A stretch of DNA of 45,168 bases from Fuerstiella sp. (lineage in GTDB: Bacteria > Planctomycetota > Planctomycetia > Planctomycetales > Planctomycetaceae): NCBI GenBank assembly GCA_029941865.1, contig JAPYTO010000023.1, positions 1 to 45,168 of the forward strand, in the 5' to 3' direction. The notes beneath the pieces were generated by a model. The model saw only the letters and a program-made list of their open reading frames with translations, made no database searches and was not told the DNA's origin. Position 1 is the first letter of the stretch, and each line of letters starts with the position of its first letter. Below are positions 17,075 to 25,500 of the stretch, piece by piece. The position numbers were made by a program, and so were the translations under genes.

Positions 17075-17137
17075 GAAATCGCTGGTGCCATTTTCCGGGC
17101 GGGGCAGATCGCAGTCCGATCAAGGCATAAAAAGAAA

Positions 17138-17162
17138 GCCGTCAACGATTCCCGTTGACGGC
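17138..17162 (-). terminator. Rho-independent terminator after tRNA-Ser
   Basis: GCCGTCAACG (17138-17147) and CGTTGACGGC (17153-17162) form a perfect ten-base stem with a five-base loop. Read on the minus strand the hairpin is followed by TTTCTTTTTATG. It sits about ten bases past the 3' end of the tRNA gene and ahead of arfB. Confidence 0.88.
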
Positions 17163-17172
17163 CCTTGTGATG

Positions 17173-17261
17173 CGGAGAGAGCGGGATTCGAACCCGCGGT
17201 CCAGTTTGACCCGGACACATCATTAGCAATGATGCGCATTCGGCCACTCTGCCATCTCTCC
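17173..17261 (-). tRNA. tRNA-Ser (GCU anticodon)
   Basis: The minus strand starts GGAGAGATGGCAGAGTGGCC and folds as a class II tRNA. The acceptor stem is GGAGAGA/TCTCTCC and the anticodon loop TTGCTAA carries GCT (17225-17227). A long variable arm (GTGTCCGGGTCAAACTGGAC) follows, and the T arm reads CGCGGGTTCGAATCCCGC. The long variable arm and the GCT anticodon identify serine, reading AGC/AGU codons. The discriminator is G, and CCA is not encoded (CAT follows). The gene is 89 bases long. Confidence 0.96.
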
Positions 17262-17371
17262 GTCGCGGTCAACTGTCGCGCAGTCAGCCCCGAAGGCGAC
17301 ACAATATACTCGGTTGCGGTTCGGAAGCAAGCTCAGCATTCTCAACATTTTCGCACCCTTTGAGCCAGAGC

Positions 17372-17409
17372 TTGACATCCAATTGGCACGAACATATTCT
17401 GGATGTTCG
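17372..17409 (+). promoter_or_regulatory. Sigma70-type promoter with overlapping palindromic operator
   Basis: TTGACA (17372-17377) and TATTCT (17395-17400) are separated by exactly 17 bases, a near-consensus housekeeping promoter upstream of the Rrf2 gene. A perfect inverted repeat, CGAACAT-N7-ATGTTCG (17389-17395 and 17403-17409), covers the -10 box. This layout fits repression by a dimeric regulator, most simply the Rrf2 protein itself. The autoregulation is inference. Confidence 0.8.
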
Positions 17410-17459
17410 TATCCGGATGTCACGTCGTCCGCCGAAAACGTGGGGGAGTAGCCAGCTCA

Positions 17460-17906
17460 ATGATCTCTCAGACTGCCGAGTACGCGCTGCGCGCCGTTGT
17501 GTACCTCGCCGATCAGGACGGGCAGTCCTGCACGACGGCTCGAATCTCAGAAGGAACGCAGGTGCCGGCCGGGTATCTGGCGAAGGTCATGCAATCGCTG
17601 AGTCGTGGTCGCGTTGTTAATTCACAGCGTGGGCTTCATGGCGGATTCACGCTGCTGACGCCGCCTGAAGAACTTTCAGTGCTTGAAGTTATCAACGCCG
17701 TCGATCCCATACAGCGATTCCACGAGTGTCCGCTGAAGATTCCACACCATGGCCCAAACCTGTGCCCGCTGCATCGCTCGCTCGACGATGCCGGTCAGCT
17801 GCTTGAACAGACGTTCGGCGACAAGACTATTGCATCGCTGCTGGCAGTTCCAAGGCGGCGAAAACCGCTCTGCCGTTTTCCGTGCCTGCCAAGCGAAATG
17901 ACATGA
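17460..17906 (+). CDS. Rrf2 family transcriptional regulator
   Basis: The 148-residue product starts MISQTAEYALRAVVYLAD, the classic Rrf2 opening with a winged HTH. The recognition part is RISEGTQVPAGYLAKVMQSL, and the wing reads GLHGGFTLLTPPEELSVLEV. The region after the dimer helix has HECPLKIPHHGPNLCPLHRSLDDA. Rrf2 proteins often bind an Fe-S cluster with three Cys in this region; only two lie here, so cluster binding is uncertain. Members include NsrR (nitric oxide), IscR (Fe-S) and RirA. The ATG at 17460 was chosen over an upstream start at 17403 because it gives the standard N-terminus. The respiratory operon lies just downstream on the other strand and is a plausible target. Confidence 0.88.
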   Translation: MISQTAEYALRAVVYLADQDGQSCTTARISEGTQVPAGYLAKVMQSLSRGRVVNSQRGLHGGFTLLTPPEELSVLEVINAVDPIQRFHECPLKIPHHGPNLCPLHRSLDDAGQLLEQTFGDKTIASLLAVPRRRKPLCRFPCLPSEMT

Positions 17907-17954
17907 GTGGCTGGTAGAGTGTCGCTGCATTTCCTGCTCAGGCATAAAGCCGAC

Positions 17955-17975
17955 GTCAGCAGTATTCCTGCTGAC
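17955..17975. terminator. Hairpin terminator between convergent genes
   Basis: GTCAGCAG (17955-17962) and CTGCTGAC (17968-17975) form a perfect eight-base stem with a TATTC loop, in the gap between the Rrf2 gene and the minus-strand cytochrome gene. It lacks a long T-run, so it may only work as a weak bidirectional terminator. Confidence 0.6.
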
Positions 17976-18013
17976 GCCGACGTCGCATTCCTTAGCAATC
18001 GATCTATACCACG

Positions 18014-18451
18014 CTACTTCTTATGAGCCTTATGGCAGGCGGCACAACTTGAGGTGACGGTCTTGAACGCGGCATTGGCGGCATCCGCATCCTTTGCTTC
18101 GACGGCCGCCAGCAAGGCGACTGTTCCGTCACGAAGCGCTCCAGTGGCTGCCTTTGCCCAGACGCCATCGGGGCACCGACCGTCGTCCATCAGCGCGAAA
18201 CTCAATTCATTCAGGCAGGCTGCGTGGCAGGCGACGGTATCCCATGCTTCATCATCAGCCGGTCCTTCCTTCAGCAGTTTGCCCAGACCGGCGCAGTTTG
18301 GACGTACGATTCCCCGCATCAGATACTTCGTCGCAGCTGGTCGTGACTTGCCTTTTGTCTTCTGCGCCTGAGCATCGTCGGGCGTGCCGGCAAACCAGAC
18401 CAGCGCTGCCAAGCCAGCGACAACAACGGCCATCTTTGTGAGCTTCATCAA
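18014..18451 (-). CDS. Cytochrome c'-like (class II) exported cytochrome
   Basis: The 145-residue product has a signal peptide (KMAVVVAGLAALVWFAGTPDDAQA|Q) and a single CxxCH heme motif, CAACHKAHKK, at the very C-terminus. That placement is typical of class II cytochromes c' with a four-helix bundle. A second pair of cysteines (VACHAACLNE) lies in the middle but does not form CxxCH. The family commonly binds NO or transfers electrons in the periplasm. It is the last gene of the six-gene respiratory cluster, so it is a likely terminal acceptor of the operon. The start could be either of two adjacent Met codons. Confidence 0.75.
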   Translation of the reverse strand: MMKLTKMAVVVAGLAALVWFAGTPDDAQAQKTKGKSRPAATKYLMRGIVRPNCAGLGKLLKEGPADDEAWDTVACHAACLNELSFALMDDGRCPDGVWAKAATGALRDGTVALLAAVEAKDADAANAAFKTVTSSCAACHKAHKK

Positions 18452-18505
18452 ATTAACTCCTAAGACTGTTCCTGGGAAAAGAGACGTAACAATTCCTTGA
18501 CGTGA

Positions 18506-18982
18506 TCAGTTCTTTTTTGCCTCGTCGTCAGATTCAAAATCCTCGGCTCTGACGGATTTTGCACCTTTGGCAGTGGGCATCGCAGAATCCGCGAACAGCG
18601 CACTGAACAAAACACCGGACGGGGACTTCACAGACTCCGTTTCCTTAAGTGCTTTCTTCAATTCCGCAAGCAATTTTTCGTTCTCGGATTTCTGCGCATC
18701 AGTGCTGATCGCTTTGGCCGTCGCGAGGCGGTCTTTGGCGTTGCCGGAAATGCGTTTTGCCAGCTGAACGCCGTAACCGTTCAGCCAGTCTTTTTTCTTT
18801 CCCTTTACATGGCAGGTGTTGCAGCTCGCAGATTTGAAGGCCGCCTTGAGAGCATCATTGTCAGATGACTTGACGTATTGTTCATCGAACGCCTTCTTGA
18901 ACGGGGCGAGTGCGCTACACGTGTTCATTGCGCACAACAGCGCCATAATCGACAGAGTCAGGGTCCGCAGAGTTTTCTTCAT
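18506..18982 (-). CDS. Exported monoheme cytochrome c-like protein
   Basis: The 158-residue product has a clear signal peptide (MKKTLRTLTLSIMALLCAMN TCSALA) and one heme motif, SCNTCHVKGKKKDWLNGYG. A Lys/Glu/Ala-rich helical middle and an acidic tail (EDFESDDEAKKN) follow. The heme site and small size suggest a periplasmic electron carrier. The gene begins inside the 3' end of the preceding nrfD-like gene, overlapping it by 68 bases. An AGGA lies eleven bases upstream of the ATG. Together with the next gene it would accept electrons from the membrane module. Confidence 0.8.
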   Translation of the reverse strand: MKKTLRTLTLSIMALLCAMNTCSALAPFKKAFDEQYVKSSDNDALKAAFKSASCNTCHVKGKKKDWLNGYGVQLAKRISGNAKDRLATAKAISTDAQKSENEKLLAELKKALKETESVKSPSGVLFSALFADSAMPTAKGAKSVRAEDFESDDEAKKN

Positions 18983-20231
18983 TGAGCATGGTCCTTTGTT
19001 GGTTCGTGACTGAAATCAGGGTGTCTGTAGTAGGTGAGTTTCGGGTGTCGGCGGTCTGAAGCGGATTGCTGCCTAAGGCGTGCGTTTCATCGGATTCCCA
19101 GAGTGGCAACAGCCGACTGGCGAAGATCAGGGCAACAAACGGCAGCACAAGAATCACAGCGGCAGCAATCAGGCCCTCACGTCCGCCGATGTGCAGTGGG
19201 TACTCCACAAAGCCGCGGAAACTTTTCGACAGCATCTGGCCTCCGACGACCACATTCCATCGCATGGCGAAAACCTGCACCAGGATAAGCACGGACGCTA
19301 TGCCGCTCAGGGCGGTCAGCCATCGAGGGTTCAGCCGAGGGCGAACTGCCAGCAGCAGCAGCAGAAACGGACACACAGATCCGATCAGCACCTGTACCAC
19401 GCCGTACGAAATGGCCAGACGCTCGGTGAGCAGTGTCGATATTGCGTGCCATTCCGCTCCGGATTCATAAGCCATGTGAATCAGCTCAAGCATCTCAAGC
19501 GATACTGCGACGGTCAGTGAGACCCAAAGATAGCGGGACATTGCGCGAACACAGTCGGCGTCCGGAGAAACCTTCCGCCGCCAGCAAAAGAAAAGATACA
19601 GTGCGATGAGGGCTGCGATTCCTGAAACCACGGCGGACGCCAGAAAAATGACCGGCATCAAAGCTGTCGACCACCAGGGATTGGCTTTAACAGCACCAAA
19701 CAGAAATCCGACATATCCGTGCAGCACGCAGGCTGCAGGAATTCCGGCAATTGCCAGCGCGCGAATCAGCCATTCGTCAACGGCGCGCGATTCCTTCGTG
19801 ATTTCCCGATCGCCCAGCGACAGCAGCCGGTACACCATGCCCAGCCGACCATCAGTGGTCTTTGCCAACGCAACTATGTCCGGACGAAAGACCAGCCAGA
19901 CTTCAACGATCAACAGCAGCATGTACGCGTTGTAGATGATCCCGAACCCGGACATGGCCGAAGTGGCACTCGGTGTGATCATGATGTTGAATGCCCGCTC
20001 CGGGTGGTGGAGGTGCAGCAGCAGCGGCAGCGTGGCAAAGGCACAAAAGCACAGGGCGGTGACCAGAGCCAGCCGCGCCACGGGCTTCAAAACTTCCTGG
20101 TGAAAGACGTGATACAGTGCGGATACGACAAAAGCACCGGCCACAAGACCCGTGATATACGGGTAGAGCACAATCATGATGCTCCACGGCACGTGCGGGT
20201 CGTTCGGAAAAACAAATGACGAGGCGTCCAT
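18915..20231 (-). CDS. NrfD/HybB-like integral membrane quinol-interacting subunit
   Basis: The 438-residue product has about nine to ten hydrophobic segments. They begin with SIMIVLYPYITGLVAGAFVV, the conserved first helix of the NrfD/PsrC/HybB family. Proteins of this family exchange electrons between membrane quinone and a partner ferredoxin on the periplasmic side. The start overlaps the stop of the ferredoxin gene by one base (TGATG), implying tight coupling. The final ~75 residues (from WESDETHALGSNPLQ) are soluble and polar, and overlap the next gene by 68 bases in another frame. The C-tail is unusually long for the family, and its real extent could be shorter. Confidence 0.85.
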   Translation of the reverse strand: MDASSFVFPNDPHVPWSIMIVLYPYITGLVAGAFVVSALYHVFHQEVLKPVARLALVTALCFCAFATLPLLLHLHHPERAFNIMITPSATSAMSGFGIIYNAYMLLLIVEVWLVFRPDIVALAKTTDGRLGMVYRLLSLGDREITKESRAVDEWLIRALAIAGIPAACVLHGYVGFLFGAVKANPWWSTALMPVIFLASAVVSGIAALIALYLFFCWRRKVSPDADCVRAMSRYLWVSLTVAVSLEMLELIHMAYESGAEWHAISTLLTERLAISYGVVQVLIGSVCPFLLLLLAVRPRLNPRWLTALSGIASVLILVQVFAMRWNVVVGGQMLSKSFRGFVEYPLHIGGREGLIAAAVILVLPFVALIFASRLLPLWESDETHALGSNPLQTADTRNSPTTDTLISVTNQQRTMLNEENSADPDSVDYGAVVRNEHV

Positions 20232-21142
20232 CAGATGACCTCCCCGGACTTTGCGACGTAGTGCAGTTTGGGATGTGTGCCGAGATGTTCCTTCAGGACC
20301 GATGTCGGAATCTTCGCGAGCCGTTTCCTGAGTTCACTCTCGGGATCATCCAGCCGACCGAAAACGCGAGCATCCACCGGACAGGCCTCGACGCACGCCG
20401 GCGTTTCATTCCGCTGAATTCTGTGGTAGCACCATGTGCACTTGTCGGCGTTGCCGGTGTCCGGATTGATGAAGCGAACGCCATAGGGGCACGCCTGAAC
20501 GCAGTAGGCACAGCCAATGCAGCGATCCGGGTCCACCAGTTCGATACCCTCCGGTGATGTGAAGGCCGCGTGAACCGGGCAAACCTGATTGCAGGGAGCA
20601 TCCTCGCACTGATTGCAGAGCTTGGGAACAAAGTAGGCGCGGTCCACGAGCTCCGGGGCAATGGGTGGAATATCTGAATCCGCGAAACCTGTCTCGGGAA
20701 CCAAATCCACCTGAACCGTGCCGTCCTTATAGTGGACGAACCGCTCAACCCATGTTCTTGCGTATCCTTCCGGAACGTTGTTCTCCTCGCGACAGGCCGT
20801 CAGGCATTTTCCAGTGCCGACGCACCGCTCAGTGTCAACCAGAAAACCATAGACGACCTCCTCGCTCTGGTCTGCTGGTTCACTACCTGTGTCTGCGAGG
20901 GAACCGTCACTATTGTCCAGACTTGGTTCATCGGACAGAAGATCGCCGGACATCGGCAGAAGCGTCAGGCTTAGAGAACCGAGTGCAATTGTTGACGCTT
21001 TGGTCAGAAACTGCCGTCGGGAACTGTCGTCCGGGGCTTCACTGCAGCCACCGCAACCTGTGTGATCTCCGCACGGCTGTTCTGCCGAGTCGCCGGAGTT
21101 ACACCCGCCGCCGTTATTCAGAATGTTAAGTTCAAATGTCAT
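20231..21142 (-). CDS. Tat-exported four-cluster ferredoxin (NrfC/HybA/DmsB-like)
   Basis: The 303-residue product starts at ATG 21142 with GGAG seven bases upstream. A twin-arginine signal (SRRQFLTKAS) precedes a hydrophobic stretch. Before it lies an odd Cys-rich leader (GGGCNSGDSAEQPCGDHTGC). Four cysteine groups follow: CVGTGKCLTAC, CNQCEDAPCNQVCP, CIGCAYCVQACPYG and CTWC...CVEACP. This is the pattern of the ferredoxin subunit that pairs with NrfD or HybB. It would carry electrons from the quinone site to periplasmic cytochromes, or the reverse. It lies between the tetraheme gene and the nrfD gene. The extra Cys-rich leader is unusual. Confidence 0.9.
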   Translation of the reverse strand: MTFELNILNNGGGCNSGDSAEQPCGDHTGCGGCSEAPDDSSRRQFLTKASTIALGSLSLTLLPMSGDLLSDEPSLDNSDGSLADTGSEPADQSEEVVYGFLVDTERCVGTGKCLTACREENNVPEGYARTWVERFVHYKDGTVQVDLVPETGFADSDIPPIAPELVDRAYFVPKLCNQCEDAPCNQVCPVHAAFTSPEGIELVDPDRCIGCAYCVQACPYGVRFINPDTGNADKCTWCYHRIQRNETPACVEACPVDARVFGRLDDPESELRKRLAKIPTSVLKEHLGTHPKLHYVAKSGEVI

Positions 21143-21162
21143 GTTGTTCTCCGGCGCACGCC

Positions 21163-21723
21163 TCACAGCCCGGGGCTGTGCCCCTCGTGGCACTCAAAGC
21201 ACACGTTTTTGCTGTTGATTTCTTCTGCTCCCTGTTCGTCCAAATGCTCCGCGACATTGATGCTGAGAAAGGCATCGGGCATGCCCACTACGGACGTGTG
21301 GCAGGACAGGCAGGTCGCTCGATCGTGTGTGATGAATAGATCCGTGTGCGTCCGGAAGTCCCCGTCCCACTCTCCCGCCGGAGAGATCATATGTTCGGGG
21401 AATTCTGCCGCCTTCTCAGCGTCAGCAATATGCTCTTTGCCGTTCCCGTGACAATGCAGGCAGCGGACCGCCGCATGAGGCGATTCACTCCGTTCTTCTT
21501 CCACATTCGTGTGGCATTTCAGACACGTCGAGTCCGACTGCAGGACAGAAGGTTGGGCCGCGATTTCCACCAGCGCCGCATGACGATACGGACCAGTTTG
21601 TCCGTAGTCAGCAGGAACCATCTGGCTGCGCACAAAAAACGCACCACCGCTGCCGGTGACGATCAGAAACACCAGGATTCGAAGATGCCTCGTGTTGCGG
21701 GAAAAGATGAGTTTCCAGTTCAC
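21163..21723 (-). CDS. Membrane-anchored tetraheme cytochrome c
   Basis: The 186-residue product has one N-terminal membrane anchor (LRILVFLIVTGSGGAFFVRS) and four CxxCH motifs: CLKCH, CLHCH, CLSCH and CFECH. The last lies just before the C-terminus. Size, anchor and heme number fit NapC/NrfH-like or related multiheme electron-transfer proteins on the periplasmic face. Its start overlaps the preceding small gene by four bases. It is the likely electron relay between the ferredoxin/NrfD pair and soluble cytochromes. A specific substrate cannot be read from the sequence. Confidence 0.88.
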   Translation of the reverse strand: MNWKLIFSRNTRHLRILVFLIVTGSGGAFFVRSQMVPADYGQTGPYRHAALVEIAAQPSVLQSDSTCLKCHTNVEEERSESPHAAVRCLHCHGNGKEHIADAEKAAEFPEHMISPAGEWDGDFRTHTDLFITHDRATCLSCHTSVVGMPDAFLSINVAEHLDEQGAEEINSKNVCFECHEGHSPGL

Positions 21724-21989
21724 AGGGGGCCTCCTGAGGAATGCTGGAGGTTCTGGTCTGTCAACTCGTTCTTCGTCGTGACTGCAACATCACGCGCGTG
21801 TTTTTTCTGATCAGCAGACTCTGACTGGCAGTTGGCACAACTGCAGGCTGACGAGTCTGTCGACGTCATCGACTTGCCAGCCGTTGAACGATCAGGCCCG
21901 GCGAAGGCAACGCTCAGGAACGTCATCAGCAAGAGAGCACTCATTGCCGTAACGGCCAGAGCCAGGCCAAGGAACACGATGACGAACAT
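21720..21989 (-). CDS. Small membrane protein with CxCxxC motif, first gene of the operon
   Basis: The 89-residue product has a strong ribosome site (AAGGAG seven bases before ATG). One long hydrophobic segment (MFVIVFLGLALAVTAMSALL) is followed by a soluble tail with CSCANCQSE and a polar, basic end. The CxCxxC group could bind a metal or heme-handling partner. It overlaps the tetraheme gene by four bases (ATGA). I do not recognise the family. Position and coupling suggest an assembly or accessory factor of the respiratory module, which is inference. Confidence 0.65.
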   Translation of the reverse strand: MFVIVFLGLALAVTAMSALLLMTFLSVAFAGPDRSTAGKSMTSTDSSACSCANCQSESADQKKHARDVAVTTKNELTDQNLQHSSGGPL

Positions 21990-22015
21990 CTGTCGGCTCC
22001 TTCAAAATGGTGAGG

Positions 22016-22036
22016 TGCGTTGCAGGGTGCAACGCA
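22016..22036 (-). promoter_or_regulatory. Perfect hairpin in the operon leader
   Basis: TGCGTTGCA (22016-22024) and TGCAACGCA (22028-22036) form a perfect nine-base stem with a GGG loop (CCC in the minus-strand transcript). It lies between the promoter at 22133-22162 and the first gene at 21989. It may stabilise the mRNA or act in regulation. Confidence 0.6.
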
Positions 22037-22096
22037 GTCGTGGGGAGGGAGGTCCAATCAGGGGAACTGGACGGCGAGGGTATTCACAACATATAC

Positions 22097-22162
22097 CTAA
22101 ACAGCTATGTTTAGATATGGATATGTTTATCTATAATATGACCGCGAGAGACCTGTTGTCAA
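22097..22162 (-). promoter_or_regulatory. Promoter of the respiratory operon with downstream operator palindrome
   Basis: On the minus strand TTGACA (22157-22162) and TATTAT (22133-22138) are 18 bases apart. Just past the expected start lie CTAAACA-GCTA-TGTTTAG (22097-22114), a perfect seven-base inverted repeat, and a second half-site (TATGTTTA at 22123-22130, repeating 22107-22114). A dimeric repressor bound there would block early transcription. The sites do not match a consensus I can name with certainty. Confidence 0.75.
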
Positions 22163-22328
22163 GTTTGCAGTTGCAATCCGGGGCAGAGACGCCCCCACGG
22201 AATCCTGTTCACGAGCAGAATAACTGGTTTCCGCTGGTGATAACGAAGATCGGCGATCGCTGCAACATGCTGACGGATGGTATGACGCCCCGCGTGCAGT
22301 CACGAATTGTGGTTTTCGACCGCAGGGT

Positions 22329-22378
22329 GGGACCATCGTCCCGTCCAGTAATTTGATTCAGCTCGGGACAATGGTCCC
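22329..22378. repeat. Inverted repeat, GGGACCAT family
   Basis: GGGACCATCGTCCCG (22329-22343) and CGGGACAATGGTCCC (22364-22378) pair at 14 of 15 positions around a 20-base loop. It lies in the roughly 500-base gap upstream of the respiratory operon and downstream of the RND pump gene. Apart from the operon promoter, the rest of that gap (22163-22504) shows nothing else I can name. Confidence 0.7.
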
Positions 22379-22504
22379 AAGTACGTGGCTACGCAACCAA
22401 ACAACCGTTGATGAACGGTGCGACGTACGTTGGTTTGGGCGCATACGCGACGCTGGCAGGCGATTCATGGAATCGACTGAACCGTGAGCTCATTCGGCTG
22501 TCGA

Positions 22505-25500
22505 TCAGGCGCTGACTGCCAGTTTGGAGTTGCGATGTACCAATGAGTAGACGCATGGCACCAGGACGAGCGTCAGCAGTGTTGAGGCGACCATGCCGCC
22601 CAGTAATGCTCGGGCTAATGGAATCATCGCTTCGTTGCCCGGAGCAAATTGGTAGGACAGCGGCAGCATCGACGCGACCAGTGTCAGCGACGTCATCAGA
22701 ATGGGACGTAAACGCACCTGAGCTGCCGACAGAGCGGCGTCGCGAGCCGATAGCCCTTCCTGTCGGCGGCGATTCGCGAATTCGACCAGCAGAATCGAAT
22801 TGTTCACGACGACACCAATCATCATCAGGGTGCCCATCAGCGACTGGATGTTGACAGTCGTATCCGTCAGATACAATGCCACAAGCACGCCGCCCAGTCC
22901 CAGTGGGACGGCCAGCATGATGATCAGCGGATCAACGAAGGATCGGAACTGAGCCATCAGCACCAGGTAAACCAAAATGCCAGCGATGATCAGGCTGACG
23001 CCCAGCAGATTCATTCCTTCATGCATCGTTTCAACCGGGCCACGGATCCTTGCCGCAACTCCGTTTTCGAATTCCATCCCCGCTAAAGCGGCCTGAACAT
23101 CCGCGGCCACCGATCCGACGTCCCGGCCGGACACATTGACGTGCACATCGTTGACGCGGCCAATGTTGTAGTGAGCGATCTCGCCGGGAATGTTGACTCG
23201 TTTGATCGTGGCGATGTTCGACAGAGGAATTGTGACCGGGCCGTCCGGCGTGCTTAGCGACAGCGGGATATTGCGAATGTCATCCAGCGATTCAAATTCG
23301 TTGTCTTCATATTGAACGCCCATGAAGAAGTCGACGCCCTTTTTCGGGTCGATCCAGATCGTGGGTGCATAGCCAACGCTGGAACCCAGAGCTGTCAGCA
23401 CTGTCTGAGCGACCTCTTCCTGGTCAAGCCCCAGGTATTTTGCTCGAGTACGATCGACCTGCACGTCGAACTGCGGGTAGTCGAGTGCCTGAGCAATCTG
23501 CACATCCTCGGTGCCGGGAATCTGCCGAATGACTTCCAGCACACGTTCCGCATTTTCGCGGCATTTGGGAATGGTGCCGGCAGAAATCTGCACGCTGATT
23601 GGCGTCGGAACACCCTTGTTTAACGCCATGTTGACGATTCCGCCGGACACAAACAGAAATTGTTCCAAAGGATAGTCGCCTGCCAGTTTCTGTCGTAGTT
23701 CTGAGATGTAAGTCTGCGTCGCGGTCTGGCGGCCTGCCTGTTTCAGGTTGACGATTAAGTACGCCGTATCCGGCCCGGAATTTGAACTGAGTACTGTCGA
23801 GAACCCCGCTCCTTTGCCCACAGGCAGTCCGATATTGGCGATCAGTGATTCGATTTCATTTTCCGGGATCACTTCCTTAATTGAGTCCTCAAGCCGAGCG
23901 ACCAGCTTTTCCGTTTCCAGCAGGTCGGTTCCCGGTGTTGTCTTGACGCGCAATTCGAACGTTCCGGCATCGACTTCTGGAAACAGTTCCGAGCCGATCA
24001 TCGGCCACAACACGAAGGTCGCTCCGACACCGACCACGATCAGCAGCACAGTCAACGCCGGCACTTTTAGTGCGGTGTTCAGCAGGTTGCCGTAGATTCC
24101 CCGGGGCTTGGCACTTTCTGCGGGGGCATCCTGTGCAGCGCTGCCGTGCTGCACTTTCTCACGCACGAATGTTGCACAGAAGGCCGGGGTGACCGTCAAT
24201 GCCAGCACGTATGACGCACCGATGGTGAATGTCGCCGCCAGCGACAGCGGTGCGAACAGATACTTGATCATGCCCGTCAGAAAAACAGCTGGCAGAAAAA
24301 CGGCCAGCGTAGTGACGGTGCCGGCAAGGATGGCTCCGGACACTTCTCGAGTGCCCTCCAGAGCCGCCTCCATCGGCGACTTGCCCATTCGCTGATGACG
24401 AATCACGTTTTCAACAACAACGATCCCCGCATCAACAACCGTGCCGATCGCCAACGCAATCCCGCCGAGTGTCATGACATTGATCGTTTGCCCGGTGAAT
24501 GCGAATCCAAGACCGCCGATCAGAATTGCCAACACAATCGTGGCGACGATGATCAGCGTTGGCAGGAATCGTCGCAGGAAGACCAGTACCACGACGGCGA
24601 CCAGAATCGATCCGAGACCAACCTGGGTGTACAGATTGCTCATGGCCAGACGAATGTAGCTGGACTGATCAGAAACCAGCGTCACTTCCGTCGCTTCAGG
24701 GATGTCACCACGTTCCTTCATCCTGGGGATTTCGGCGGCAATGCCTTCATAGATGCGATCAACGCAGTCGATCGTGTTTTCGCCAGGTTCTCGCAGCAAA
24801 GGGCAGTACACGCTGCGCTTGCCGTTGACTCGAACGACGTTGTATTGCAGAGCTGCATCATCCACGACTCGACCCACATCGCGCACGAAAACGGGAGCTC
24901 CATCACGCACGACAATCGGAATTGCTTCAATGTCTTCGGTTGTGGGTAACGTGTTTTTTGGATGAACCTGGTAGTCGATGCCGCCCATGCGAGCAGTCCC
25001 TGCCGCCAGGACGAGGTTTGATTTTGTGACTGCATCAACGACATCTTTGGCACTGACGTTGTGAGCCTGCAGTTTGGCCGGATCGACGTAGACCATCATC
25101 TGACGAAACTTGCCGCCGAACGGATGGGGAATCTGAACGCCCTTCAAGCCGCCCATTTTGTTCCGCACCGCATAGTAGCCGATGCCGTAGAGTTCTGATT
25201 CGCTGAGTCCTTCGCCTGAAATCGCCGCCAGGACGACCGGAAGATTCGAAGGTTCACTACGCAGGGTGAACGGCCATTCGATGCCGGGCGGCAGGTGAAA
25301 CATGTCACTGGCTTCAAGATTGACGATGTCGTTCATCGCCGAACTCGGGTCAGCACCCGGTTGGAAGAAAATCTTGATCACAGCGGCACCGGGAACAGTT
25401 CGGGATTCCTGGTGTTCGATCTTGCCGGCGAGGGTCAGAGCCCGTTCGACTCGTGAGCTGACGGACTTTTCCATGTCCATCGTGGGCAGGCCGGGATATG

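Noticed and set aside
24395..24949. 184-residue plus-strand open frame rich in Asn, Arg and Gln
   Set aside because: Antisense shadow of the RND pump gene.
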